Positions 49,551 through 58,221 of a stretch of 64,000 bases of DNA are shown here, in pieces. The DNA is from Frisingicoccus sp009929615 (GTDB lineage Bacteria; Bacillota; Clostridia; Lachnospirales; Lachnospiraceae), in assembly GCA_028692275.1 (NCBI GenBank), contig JAQUXR010000011.1:1-64000 (forward strand), given 5' to 3'. The position numbers were made by a program, and so were the translations under genes. The first letter of the stretch is position 1. Each line of letters begins with the position of its first letter. Under the pieces are notes generated by a model that worked only from the letters and a program-made list of their open reading frames with translations, ran no database searches and was not told the DNA's origin.

Positions 49551-52381
49551 AACCTCTAAAACTCATACTTTCTGCCTTTGGTTCCTATGGGAATATCGAA
49601 GAGGTGGATTTTGAAAAGATAAAACAAGGACTGTTTCTGATTACAGGGGATACCGGCTCAGGAAAAACCACAATTTTTGATGGCATTTCCTATGCTCTTT
49701 ATGGTGAAACGAGCGGTCAGCGTCGTGACGGTGAAATGATGCGGAGCCAATATGCTTCGGATGATAAGGAAACCTATGTAGAATTCACCTTTGATGAAGG
49801 TGGTAAGACTTATACAGTACGGAGAAATCCTTCTTATCAGCGAAAAAGCCGTCGTAAAAATAAGGACGGTGAATATGCTCAGGCGAAAACAGGGGCAGGG
49901 GTTGAACTTGTCCTGCCCGATGGCAAGGTATTTCCGGGGAAAGTGAAAGAAACAGACCGGAAAATTATAGAGATTATAGGTATGGATATGAACCAGTTCA
50001 GCCAGGTATCTATGATTTCCCAGGGCGATTTTATGAAGTTGTTACTGGCTTCTTCAAAGGAACGAAAAGAAATTTTTTCTCGCATTTTCCCGACACAGAT
50101 TTACAGCCAGATTCAAAAAAGTCTTTCTGAACGGGAGAAGGCTATGGCGGAACGGCTGGAAGGCCAAAGAATGCAGTGTCAGCATGAGATTGACAACGTG
50201 CGTTGCATACCGGAAAGTACTTTAGCAGAGACCTGGGAAACCGAGGGAAAGTTTTCAGAAGTGGATTCTCAGGCAATTATGGATTTGATTGGAAAGATTA
50301 CAGAAGAGGCTTTGCTAAAAGAAGAGGAAATTCGGAAAGAAATCCAGGATGTGGACAAGGTTTTAGAAGCAAAAAAATATCTTGTAGAAAAACAGCTTCA
50401 GGAGGAAAAACTGGGGCTTGAAACAACAGAGCTCAGCCAGTCTCTGGAGCAGGAAGAACGGGAACTGAATCAAGCCGCCGGGACTCTGAAGGAGACACAG
50501 ACAGTCTATGATAAAGAATGGCCGGAGCAGCAGAAAAAATGGCTTTTTCTTCAAGAGGAATTGGGTGATTATGACAGGCTGGATGAATATCAGAAAAACC
50601 GGGCGGATGTGGAAATAAATCTAAAGTACATTGGGGAAGAACTTAAGCAATATGAAAAAAAACTTACGGATGTACAGCAGGATTCTAAAAAAATAACTGC
50701 TGAACAGGAAGGTCTCAAAGATTCTGGCGCAGCCTGTGTTCAGGCCGAACAGACGGTGAAAAATCACAGCCTGGCATTGGAAAAGGTTCAAAAGGTTCTT
50801 GGTGAAAAGCATTTATGGGATAAATATTTGCGGGAAGAAGAAACTGCAAAAAAAGAAACAGCAGAGGCCCTTCGTAAATATAAAATTCTGTCTACAGAAT
50901 ATGACCATATGTATGGAGCTTTCATTGAATCTCAGGCAGGATTGATGGCCAGAGATTTAAAAGAAGGAGAGGCGTGTCCCGTATGTGGGGCAATCCATCA
51001 TCCGTCGCCAAATATTACTGGAGAAGAACAGGAAATAGTGGACCGGACGATGGTGGAAAAGGCCAGAGGAAACCGGGAAGAGGCAGAAAAACTGGTGGAG
51101 AAATCCAGAGAAGCCGGCTATCGTATTGGTGAAAAGGGTGTAGAACTTAAAAGCAGAATTTTCAGCGAAGCGTCTGATTGGATGTCCGACATTGAAGAAA
51201 CCTTTGAGCAGGGAGATTTTTGGAAAGAAGCAGAAAAGTATTTTGAAGAATGTAAAAAACAATATGAGGAAGCTGAGAAACAGTGGAAAAGCTTCAAGGA
51301 AGCCAAGAAGCGGTTTGAAATAAATGACCAGCATTTAAAGGAGCTTGAGGAACAGCAAAAAAAACTTCAGGCAGACTATATGGCAGGCCTTCAAAAGGAG
51401 GCCTCATTAAAAGAAAATTTGAAAAATGCTTTAGAAAAAGTGAAGGAACTTCAGGAAAAACTCCAGTTTCCATCGAAGGGAGAGGCACTTTCCTATGAAA
51501 AGCAGCTTCAAAAGACTATGGGACAGTTAAGCGAAGCATTAAAATCCGCCAAAGATAAAACGGAAGTTTTGCAGAAGAAGATGCAGACGAAACAGGGGCA
51601 GATGGAAGAACGGGTACGCCAGCAGGAACAGTTAAAGAAAGAAATAGTTATGGCTGAAAAAAGCTATCAGGCATCGTTGACAGATGAAAGAAATTTAGCA
51701 GCTGAGGCGAGAAGGGGACAGCTTTTAGAGGATGAAAAAGTAGTTTACAGTATTCGGCAGAGAAATGAAGAAATTTTCAAGACTCTGAAAAAGATCTTTA
51801 TTGTATATGGTGCAGAGCAGGAAAAATATCAATGGCTCAGACATTTGAGTCAGATTGCCAATGGTCAGGCACCAAAGAGGCCAAGAATTGATTTTCAAAC
51901 CTATATGCAGCGTCGCTATTTTCAGCAGATTGTCTATGCAGCAAATAAGAGACTTGGAAGTATGAGCGGCAATCAGTTTCTTCTGGAGTGCCGTGGTCTG
52001 GAAAACCTGGGGCGGCAGGGCGAAGTTGGCCTCGACCTGGATGTTTACAGTATGATTAATGACCGGGTTCGTGACGTTAAAACCCTGTCGGGTGGAGAAT
52101 CCTTTATGGCAGCCCTGTCCCTTGCCCTTGGCATGGCCGATGTTATCCAGCAGGAGGCCGGAAAGATTCGTGTGGATACCCTGTTTATTGATGAAGGCTT
52201 TGGAAGTCTGGATGAACGGGCCAGAAACCAGGCTGTAGAAATCTTAAATGAACTGGCTGGAGCAGACCGGCTGGTAGGTATTATTTCTCATGTCAGTGAA
52301 CTTAAGGAACAGATAGGACGTAAAATTGTTGTTGAGAAAAAGGACTCCGGAAGCCATATACGTATGGATATCCAGATATAA
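49547..52381 (+). CDS. sbcC: Exonuclease SbcC, RAD50-type ATPase
   Basis: SMC-like ATPase partner of SbcD. The 944-aa product has the N-terminal Walker A (TGDTGSGKTTIFDG), long coiled-coil arms, a zinc-hook CxxC (Cys477 and Cys480 in GEACPVCGAIHHP), and the C-terminal ABC signature LSGGESFMAALSL with Walker B DTLFIDEGFGSLDE. It is on the short side for SbcC because the arms are short. ATG overlaps the sbcD stop. Confidence 0.94.
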   Translation: MKPLKLILSAFGSYGNIEEVDFEKIKQGLFLITGDTGSGKTTIFDGISYALYGETSGQRRDGEMMRSQYASDDKETYVEFTFDEGGKTYTVRRNPSYQRKSRRKNKDGEYAQAKTGAGVELVLPDGKVFPGKVKETDRKIIEIIGMDMNQFSQVSMISQGDFMKLLLASSKERKEIFSRIFPTQIYSQIQKSLSEREKAMAERLEGQRMQCQHEIDNVRCIPESTLAETWETEGKFSEVDSQAIMDLIGKITEEALLKEEEIRKEIQDVDKVLEAKKYLVEKQLQEEKLGLETTELSQSLEQEERELNQAAGTLKETQTVYDKEWPEQQKKWLFLQEELGDYDRLDEYQKNRADVEINLKYIGEELKQYEKKLTDVQQDSKKITAEQEGLKDSGAACVQAEQTVKNHSLALEKVQKVLGEKHLWDKYLREEETAKKETAEALRKYKILSTEYDHMYGAFIESQAGLMARDLKEGEACPVCGAIHHPSPNITGEEQEIVDRTMVEKARGNREEAEKLVEKSREAGYRIGEKGVELKSRIFSEASDWMSDIEETFEQGDFWKEAEKYFEECKKQYEEAEKQWKSFKEAKKRFEINDQHLKELEEQQKKLQADYMAGLQKEASLKENLKNALEKVKELQEKLQFPSKGEALSYEKQLQKTMGQLSEALKSAKDKTEVLQKKMQTKQGQMEERVRQQEQLKKEIVMAEKSYQASLTDERNLAAEARRGQLLEDEKVVYSIRQRNEEIFKTLKKIFIVYGAEQEKYQWLRHLSQIANGQAPKRPRIDFQTYMQRRYFQQIVYAANKRLGSMSGNQFLLECRGLENLGRQGEVGLDLDVYSMINDRVRDVKTLSGGESFMAALSLALGMADVIQQEAGKIRVDTLFIDEGFGSLDERARNQAVEILNELAGADRLVGIISHVSELKEQIGRKIVVEKKDSGSHIRMDIQI

Positions 52382-52385
52382 TTCG

Positions 52386-52414
52386 TTGTTTTTTTACAGG
52401 AAATCAATTATAAT
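52386..52414 (+). promoter_or_regulatory. Sigma-A promoter of gtrA
   Basis: TTGTTT (52386-52391), 17-bp spacer, TATAAT (52409-52414). Confidence 0.65.
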
Positions 52415-52469
52415 AACTAAGATGCTCTGATAAGGGTATAAATATTAGAAAACGCATAAAGGAGTCAGG

Positions 52470-52877
52470 ATGAAGGAACTTTTGATAAAGTATAAAGAGG
52501 TCATATCTTATTTGTTTTTTGGAGTTTTGGCCACAGTAGTTAATATTGTCGTTTACTTTTTATGTACAGAAGTGGTGCATATGAATTATCTGGCGGCGAA
52601 TGCCCTTTCCTGGGCGGCAGCAGTAGCTTTTGCTTATGTAACAAATCGGACCTGGGTTTTTGCCAGTAAGGTCAAAGGTTTTAAGGCTATTATGAAAGAA
52701 ATGTCAGCATTTGTTGGCTGTCGTATTCTTTCGGGAGCTATGGACATGGCGATTATGTTTATCAGTGTTGATATGATAGGAATTTCTGACCGGATTGCCA
52801 AGCTGATTACACAGGTTGTCGTCGTTGTATTGAATTATATCTTCAGTAAAGTGATTATTTTCCGCGAGAAAAGTTGA
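52470..52877 (+). CDS. GtrA-family membrane protein
   Basis: A 135-aa protein with four predicted transmembrane helices (about 11-31, 38-58, 73-93, 103-125) and the family motif NRTWVF. GtrA-like proteins are thought to help polyprenyl-linked sugars cross the membrane during envelope glycosylation. There is no glycosyltransferase partner beside it, so its substrate is unknown. The ribosome binding site AAAGGAGTCAGG precedes ATG. Confidence 0.88.
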   Translation: MKELLIKYKEVISYLFFGVLATVVNIVVYFLCTEVVHMNYLAANALSWAAAVAFAYVTNRTWVFASKVKGFKAIMKEMSAFVGCRILSGAMDMAIMFISVDMIGISDRIAKLITQVVVVVLNYIFSKVIIFREKS

Positions 52878-52902
52878 ACTTTAGAAAAACGACAGAAATA
52901 GT

Positions 52903-52973
52903 TCACAATTGAATCACAAAGCAATCACAATCCAGTCACAATTGGTTGATAGAATAGCACCATAAAATATAGA
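52903..52973 (+). promoter_or_regulatory. Four TCACAA repeats at 11-bp spacing upstream of the htrA promoter
   Basis: TCACAA begins at 52903, 52914, 52925 and 52936, exactly 11 bp apart. A promoter follows directly: TTGATA (52946-52951), 16-bp spacer, TATAGA (52968-52973). OmpR/PhoB-type response regulators bind direct repeats of this periodicity next to the -35 box, so an activator array is likely. Confidence 0.75.
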
Positions 52974-52993
52974 ACAGAACGGAGGAAATCATT

Positions 52994-54337
52994 ATGAGTG
53001 ATTTTTATAATTATCATGACGATAATCAGGAACAGCCGATACAGCCGGAGCAGACTTCCAATGACTATAATTATTACAGTCAGACAACTGAGCCTGAAAA
53101 GAGAAGCTACTCTCCGTATGATATACCGGAACCTGGTACACCAAAAAAGAAAAAAGGTGGCTTTGGTATGAAGCTTGTAAAAGCTGTCTGCCTGGGGCTT
53201 GCTTTTGGACTTGCTGCCGGTGGTGCATTCTGGGGATTTGCCAGAGCGACAGGGATTACAGTGTCCGAGGGCGGCAGGAACAGTAACACAGGAATGAATG
53301 TGAATATTGTTCGTACATCGGCAACGGATGTGGAGACCATTAATGCAACGGATGTTTCGGATATCGTAAAAGAAGCGATGCCATCCATCGTCGCAGTAAA
53401 TACACAGGTTGTTACAACAAGTAATTATTTTGGACAGACCTATTCCCAGGAGGGCAGTGGTGCCGGTTCCGGAATTATTATGAGTGAAGCCGATGGCATT
53501 CTTTATATCATGACCAACTATCATGTTATTGAAGATTCAACAAGCATTCAGATAACTTTTGATGATGACAGCACAGCAGATGCAGAAATCAAAGGCTATG
53601 ATGAAAATGCAGACATTGCCGTATTGACGATAGATTATAATTCTCTCAGCGATGAGACAAAATCCAATATCGCAGCAGCAGTTATGGGTGATTCAGATGC
53701 TTTGGATGTTGGAAACGGGGCCATTGCGATTGGTAATGCTTTAGGATATGGACAGTCGGTAACAACAGGTGCTATCAGTGCGGTGGACAGAGAAGTCCAG
53801 ATGACAGACGGTACAGTTACCCTGATTCAGACGGATGCGGCAATCAATCCTGGTAACAGTGGTGGTGCTTTACTGAATACACGAGGTGAAGTTATCGGTG
53901 TGAATACAGTTAAATATTCAGATACCAGTGTTGAAGGTATGGGATTTGCCATTCCTATTAATGATGCTTTGGAAACAGCTCAGGGAATTATTGATGGAAC
54001 GATCGTTACAAAGACCGATGAAAATACAGCTTACCTTGGTATTTCCGGTGGTACTTTAGATGAAGAATCTGCCAGAAGTTATGGATATCCGGCAGGTGTT
54101 TATGTCAGCATGGTTTCCAGAAATTCAGCAGCTGAGCGGGCAGGACTTCAGCAGGGCGATGTGATTACAGGATTTGATGGAGAAGATATCTCCACGATGG
54201 AACAATTACAGGAACTTCTTGCAGACCACGTACCTGGTGATGAAATTGTTTTAACGGTTCAGCGTCAGCGTGTCCAGGGCGATTTTACAGAGATGGAATT
54301 ATCAACCATTCTTGGCTCAAAAGCGGATGTACAGTAA
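52994..54337 (+). CDS. htrA: HtrA/DegP-like serine protease with transmembrane anchor and PDZ domain
   Basis: Envelope quality-control protease. The 447-aa protein has an acidic Asn/Gln/Tyr-rich cytoplasmic lead (1-54), a transmembrane helix (about 58-80), a trypsin-like domain and one C-terminal PDZ domain (about 345-430). The catalytic triad is His177 (TNYHVIED), Asp207 (NADIAVL) and Ser289 (INPGNSGGAL). It should act outside the membrane. Regulation by an OmpR-type regulator is suggested by the upstream repeats; in Bacillus, htrA genes respond to CssRS, but no two-component system is encoded here. Confidence 0.92.
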   Translation: MSDFYNYHDDNQEQPIQPEQTSNDYNYYSQTTEPEKRSYSPYDIPEPGTPKKKKGGFGMKLVKAVCLGLAFGLAAGGAFWGFARATGITVSEGGRNSNTGMNVNIVRTSATDVETINATDVSDIVKEAMPSIVAVNTQVVTTSNYFGQTYSQEGSGAGSGIIMSEADGILYIMTNYHVIEDSTSIQITFDDDSTADAEIKGYDENADIAVLTIDYNSLSDETKSNIAAAVMGDSDALDVGNGAIAIGNALGYGQSVTTGAISAVDREVQMTDGTVTLIQTDAAINPGNSGGALLNTRGEVIGVNTVKYSDTSVEGMGFAIPINDALETAQGIIDGTIVTKTDENTAYLGISGGTLDEESARSYGYPAGVYVSMVSRNSAAERAGLQQGDVITGFDGEDISTMEQLQELLADHVPGDEIVLTVQRQRVQGDFTEMELSTILGSKADVQ

Positions 54338-54359
54338 ATTAGATAAATAAAGAATCTTT

Positions 54360-54403
54360 AAGGGAAAGCGGATACCCAGTGGTTTGGGCATTTGCTTTCC
54401 CTT
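54360..54403 (+). terminator. Hairpin after htrA
   Basis: AAGGGAAAGC (54360-54369) pairs with GCTTTCCCTT (54394-54403), with an inner CCCA/TGGG stem. GTGGTT follows instead of a T-run, so termination may be partial. Confidence 0.5.
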
Positions 54404-54451
54404 GTGGTTCATAAAACAAAGGGGTATAATTGAGGAAGACAGGAGGTCTAT

Positions 54452-55885
54452 ATGAAGGATTACGAAGAAGATGAATTGAAAGATAAAACAGAGAATACAA
54501 CAGACGTTGAAAGTGATGATAAGGATTATGAAGATATCTGCTATATTTGCCGTAGACCGGAAAGTAAAGCAGGAAAATTAATCCATCTGCCTATGAATGG
54601 CATCTGTATATGTCCGGACTGCATGGAGAGAAGCTTTTCAGCTATGAATAACAGCAATATTAATTATGATGATTTAATGCAGAACATGAATATGCAGGAT
54701 ATGTTTCCGGGGAATATGCAGGATAGCATCCCTAAAAAACAGAAACTTAAAAAGAAAAAACCAAAAGAAGACGGTGTGCCGGCCATTGATTTGAGCCAGG
54801 TTATGCCGCCTCATCAGATAAAAGCAAGTCTGGACGAATATGTTATCGGTCAGGACTATGCTAAAAAGGTTATGTCAGTCGCTGTTTACAATCACTATAA
54901 ACGAGTGGCTACAAATATGATGAATGAAATTGAGATTGAAAAGTCCAACATGCTGATGATTGGACCTACAGGCTGTGGAAAAACCTATCTTGTGCGTACT
55001 CTGGCAAGACTTCTGGATGTGCCATTGGCAATTGCGGATGCAACTTCGCTGACAGAAGCCGGATATATCGGCGATGATATTGAGAGTGTTGTTTCAAAAT
55101 TGCTGGCAGCAGCAGATAATGATGTGGAGAAAGCGGAGAGAGGCATTATCTTTATTGATGAGATTGATAAGATTGCCAAGAAGAAGAATACAACGAGTCG
55201 TGATGTCAGTGGGGAATCGGTACAGCAGGGACTTTTGAAACTGCTGGAAGGCAGTGATGTGGAGGTGCCGGTTGGTGCCAGCAGTAAGAATGCCATGGTG
55301 CCATTGACGACCATTAATACGCGAAATATTCTCTTTATATGTGGCGGAGCTTTTCCGGATTTAGAGGGCATTATAAAAGCCCGGTTGAATAAGACAAGTT
55401 CTATTGGATTTGAGGCAGCATTAAGTGATGCCCATGACCAGGATGCGGATATTATGAGTCAGGTGACGATTGATGATTTGCGTGAATTTGGAATGATTCC
55501 GGAGTTTATCGGACGTCTTCCGGTAACCTTTACGTTAAAGGGTCTGGATGAGGAAGCCTTAGTGAAGATTCTGGCTGAGCCAAAGAATGCAATTATTAAG
55601 CAGTATCAGAAACTTCTGGCTTTAGACGAAGTGGATTTACAGTTTGATGAGGGGGCTCTGAGGGCCATTGCCAGACGTGCCATTACAAGGAAAACAGGAG
55701 CCAGAGCACTGCGCTCGATTATTGAAGAATTAATGCTGGATATTATGTATCAGATTCCAAAGGATGATAATATTGGCAGAGTGACGATTACTAAAGATTA
55801 TGTGGAACATACAGGCGGCCCAGTGATTGAGATGCGGGGTGTCTATACACTGGAGAATAAAACACCGGTGGCGGGCATAGAATAA
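54452..55885 (+). CDS. Second ClpX-like AAA+ unfoldase, divergent
   Basis: A 477-aa ClpX paralog. It has a zinc-binding N-terminal domain (Cys30, Cys33, Cys54, Cys57), preceded by an acidic 29-residue lead and followed by an Asn/Met-rich linker with a basic KKQKLKKKKPK stretch. Walker A is GPTGCGKT, the pore loop GYIG and an IGF-type ClpP-docking loop (SSIGFEA) are present, so it can probably dock to ClpP. The RKH loop that binds substrate tags in canonical ClpX is absent (VGASSKNAMVPL instead). ATG follows AGGAGGTCTAT. It lies between htrA and a subtilase gene. A specialised, perhaps developmental substrate range is inferred. Confidence 0.88.
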   Translation: MKDYEEDELKDKTENTTDVESDDKDYEDICYICRRPESKAGKLIHLPMNGICICPDCMERSFSAMNNSNINYDDLMQNMNMQDMFPGNMQDSIPKKQKLKKKKPKEDGVPAIDLSQVMPPHQIKASLDEYVIGQDYAKKVMSVAVYNHYKRVATNMMNEIEIEKSNMLMIGPTGCGKTYLVRTLARLLDVPLAIADATSLTEAGYIGDDIESVVSKLLAAADNDVEKAERGIIFIDEIDKIAKKKNTTSRDVSGESVQQGLLKLLEGSDVEVPVGASSKNAMVPLTTINTRNILFICGGAFPDLEGIIKARLNKTSSIGFEAALSDAHDQDADIMSQVTIDDLREFGMIPEFIGRLPVTFTLKGLDEEALVKILAEPKNAIIKQYQKLLALDEVDLQFDEGALRAIARRAITRKTGARALRSIIEELMLDIMYQIPKDDNIGRVTITKDYVEHTGGPVIEMRGVYTLENKTPVAGIE

Positions 55886-55912
55886 TAGGGATTTTAAAGT
55901 GGAAGTGATGAG

Positions 55913-57631
55913 ATGGCATTGACGGAGGAGCAACAGCGGTGCCGTGATATTATACTATCTCAGGATTATGGAGATTTTGTTGTCAGCTATGGCGGGGATA
56001 TTGAAGTCATGGCAGAGATTTATAATCCAAGCTGTTATGAGAAGATTGATAATAATTTTGTTGTCATTCAGAGAACACTCCCTGAGAGTGGTCAGTTGAA
56101 TCCGGATGAATACAGTTACAATCTTATTCCTGATTTGCTGGGACTGCTGGATACAACCAGCATGGAACAGAGTGGAATTCTGCCGGTGCATTACAGCCCC
56201 GCTTCCGGTTTCCGGGGAAGTGGTATTATTGTCGGTGTGATAGATACAGGGATTGATTATACCCATCCGGCTTTTCGGTTTTCAGACGGCAATACACGGA
56301 TTCTTTCGATTTGGGATCAGACCATTCAGACGGACCAGGTTCCGGAGCGTTTTCCTTTTGGAACAGTGTATACCCGGGATGATATTAATGCTGCTTTGCA
56401 GGCGGAGGAACCCCTTGATGTTGTTCCGTCGCGGGATGAGAATGGACATGGTACATTTATTGCCGGGATTATGGCAGGGACGGAAGACCAGGCCAATGGT
56501 TTTATCGGAGCGGCACCGGAAGCTTCTATCGTCGCGGTTAAGCTAAAACCGGCAAAACAATATCTGCGGGATTATTATGTGATTAAAGAGGATGCCATCG
56601 CCTTTCAGGAAACAGATATTATGATGGCGATAGAGTTCCTTCGAAGCCAGAGTGTCCGGTATCAGATGCCTTTAGTTGTCTGCCTGGGCTTAGGAAACAC
56701 ACTGGATAGTCATGAAGGTTCATCTACCCTTAGCCAGTATCTGAATGTGGTGAATAATATTACCGGAATTTGTGTGGTGGCGGCAGCTGGTAATGAACTG
56801 GGCAAGGCCCATAATTATGCCGGGGTGGTTGAAGGCAGAGATGAATTTGATACGGTAGAATTACGGGTTGGAGAAGGTGAACAGGGATTTCAGATGGAAA
56901 TCTGGGGTTCTCTGTCCGATGTTTTTTCAGTGGAAATTATTTCACCGGAAGGAGAGAGGATTGCGAGAAGCCAGTCGCGAATCGGCGATTCCCAGAGAGT
57001 CAATCTGTTTTTGGAAGGGACGGAGATTTATCTGGCCAACCGCTCAGCAGGACTGTCGGGTGGACAGTTTCTAATGGTTTTACAATTCAGGTCACCGACG
57101 CCGGGGATATGGACACTGCGCGTTTACGGCGACAGGATATTGAGAGGGCGTTTTGATATATGGCTTCCAATGGAAAAGTTTATACAGGATAGTACTTATT
57201 TTTTGAATCCGGACCCGGATATTACATTGACATCAGTGGCAACGACAAATTCCATTGTTGTAACATCCAATTACAATCATTATAATGACCGGCTTTATGT
57301 GAATTCCAGCAGAGGCTACACGTCAAGTGGCGTTATTAAACCTGATATTGCGGCCCCGGGAGTCAATGTCTATGGACCGGAGCCGGGAGGACGATATGGG
57401 GTACGGAGCGGCTCAAGCATTTCAGCAGCCCATGGGGCCGGGGCAGCAGCCTTGTTGATGGAATGGGGCCTTTTGAGAGCTATTATCACAAACATGGATG
57501 GAAATGATATACGACGGCTTCTTATTCAGGGGGCTGTACAAAAAGGCGTAGACACCTATCCGAACCCGGGCTGGGGATATGGTGCAATGAATTTGAAAAA
57601 TACCTTTGAAACTTTACGCATAGTGCGGTAG
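55913..57631 (+). CDS. Subtilisin-family (S8) serine protease, Csp-like
   Basis: A 572-aa subtilase with triad Asp111 (VIDTGIDYTHP), His179 (NGHGTFIAG) and Ser502 (SGSSISAAHG), so it should be active. An insert of about 130 residues between the H and S segments forms a jelly-roll-like domain, as in clostridial Csp proteases that process the germination enzyme SleC. There is no signal peptide; the N-terminal 90 residues (QRCRDIILSQDYGDFVVSYGG...) would act as a cytoplasmic or spore-held prodomain. ATG is 27 nt after the ClpX2 stop, but its ribosome binding site is weak. The germination role is inferred from resemblance. Confidence 0.85.
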   Translation: MALTEEQQRCRDIILSQDYGDFVVSYGGDIEVMAEIYNPSCYEKIDNNFVVIQRTLPESGQLNPDEYSYNLIPDLLGLLDTTSMEQSGILPVHYSPASGFRGSGIIVGVIDTGIDYTHPAFRFSDGNTRILSIWDQTIQTDQVPERFPFGTVYTRDDINAALQAEEPLDVVPSRDENGHGTFIAGIMAGTEDQANGFIGAAPEASIVAVKLKPAKQYLRDYYVIKEDAIAFQETDIMMAIEFLRSQSVRYQMPLVVCLGLGNTLDSHEGSSTLSQYLNVVNNITGICVVAAAGNELGKAHNYAGVVEGRDEFDTVELRVGEGEQGFQMEIWGSLSDVFSVEIISPEGERIARSQSRIGDSQRVNLFLEGTEIYLANRSAGLSGGQFLMVLQFRSPTPGIWTLRVYGDRILRGRFDIWLPMEKFIQDSTYFLNPDPDITLTSVATTNSIVVTSNYNHYNDRLYVNSSRGYTSSGVIKPDIAAPGVNVYGPEPGGRYGVRSGSSISAAHGAGAAALLMEWGLLRAIITNMDGNDIRRLLIQGAVQKGVDTYPNPGWGYGAMNLKNTFETLRIVR

Positions 57632-57659
57632 AATAGAAGAAAATAAAGGAGGTACTGCA

Positions 57660-58154
57660 ATGGCATTTTTAGATGATTTAAAACAGGGATTGACTGACGT
57701 GACAAAAACAGTCTATGAGAAGTCAGGACAGTTTGTTGAGGTTCAGAAACTTCGAATGAAAAAGAATTCCTTAAACAGTGAGTTGAAAGCCACATATGTT
57801 GAGATTGGCAAGATGGTTTATGAAGAGAAAAATGCAGGGGCAGAGTTTTCCGGTCCGGTTGTCCAGCTGTGCCAGAAAGTAGATATGGGCCTTGAAGCGA
57901 TTCAGGAAGTTGAAGAGCAGATTGAAGCCGCAAAAGAAAGTTCCGTTGTAGACGATGATGCTTTTGATACAGATGATATTTTTGAAGAAGATGTTACCGA
58001 CGTAACAGAACAGGAAGAGACTTCTGAAGAAACAACAGAGGAAGCGGCAGATGTTGTTGAAGAAGATACTGTCGTTGAAGAATCCGTTGAAGAGACAGTT
58101 GCAGAAGTGGTTACGGAAGCAGCAGAAGATGAAGTGACAAAAACAGAGGAATAA
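57660..58154 (+). CDS. Small protein with helical head and acidic tail, unknown function
   Basis: Not recognised. Of 164 residues the first about 90 are helical with basic and hydrophobic heptads (DLKQGLTDVTKTVYEKSGQFVEVQKLRMKKN). The last about 70 are almost wholly Asp, Glu, Val and Thr (EEDVTDVTEQEETSEETTEE...). The head resembles small clostridial zinc-ribbon-lacking or phage-shock-like helical proteins, but no family can be named. It has a strong ribosome binding site AAAGGAGGTACTGCA and its own terminator. It may belong to the preceding protease unit. Confidence 0.7.
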   Translation: MAFLDDLKQGLTDVTKTVYEKSGQFVEVQKLRMKKNSLNSELKATYVEIGKMVYEEKNAGAEFSGPVVQLCQKVDMGLEAIQEVEEQIEAAKESSVVDDDAFDTDDIFEEDVTDVTEQEETSEETTEEAADVVEEDTVVEESVEETVAEVVTEAAEDEVTKTEE

Positions 58155-58168
58155 CATAGACAAACGTA

Positions 58169-58197
58169 AATGGCACGCACCTTGCGTGCCATTTTTT
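58169..58197 (+). terminator. Terminator after the acidic protein gene
   Basis: AATGGCACGC and GCGTGCCATT (58169-58178 and 58184-58193) with a 5-nt loop and a T-run. Confidence 0.9.
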
Positions 58198-58221
58198 CGG
58201 GTTTTGGAAAGAGGGAAAACG

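Noticed and set aside
52925..53524. A 199-codon minus-strand frame across the start of htrA
   Set aside because: It is opposite the htrA promoter and coding region; Ile/Cys/His-rich translation and no promoter mark it as a chance frame.
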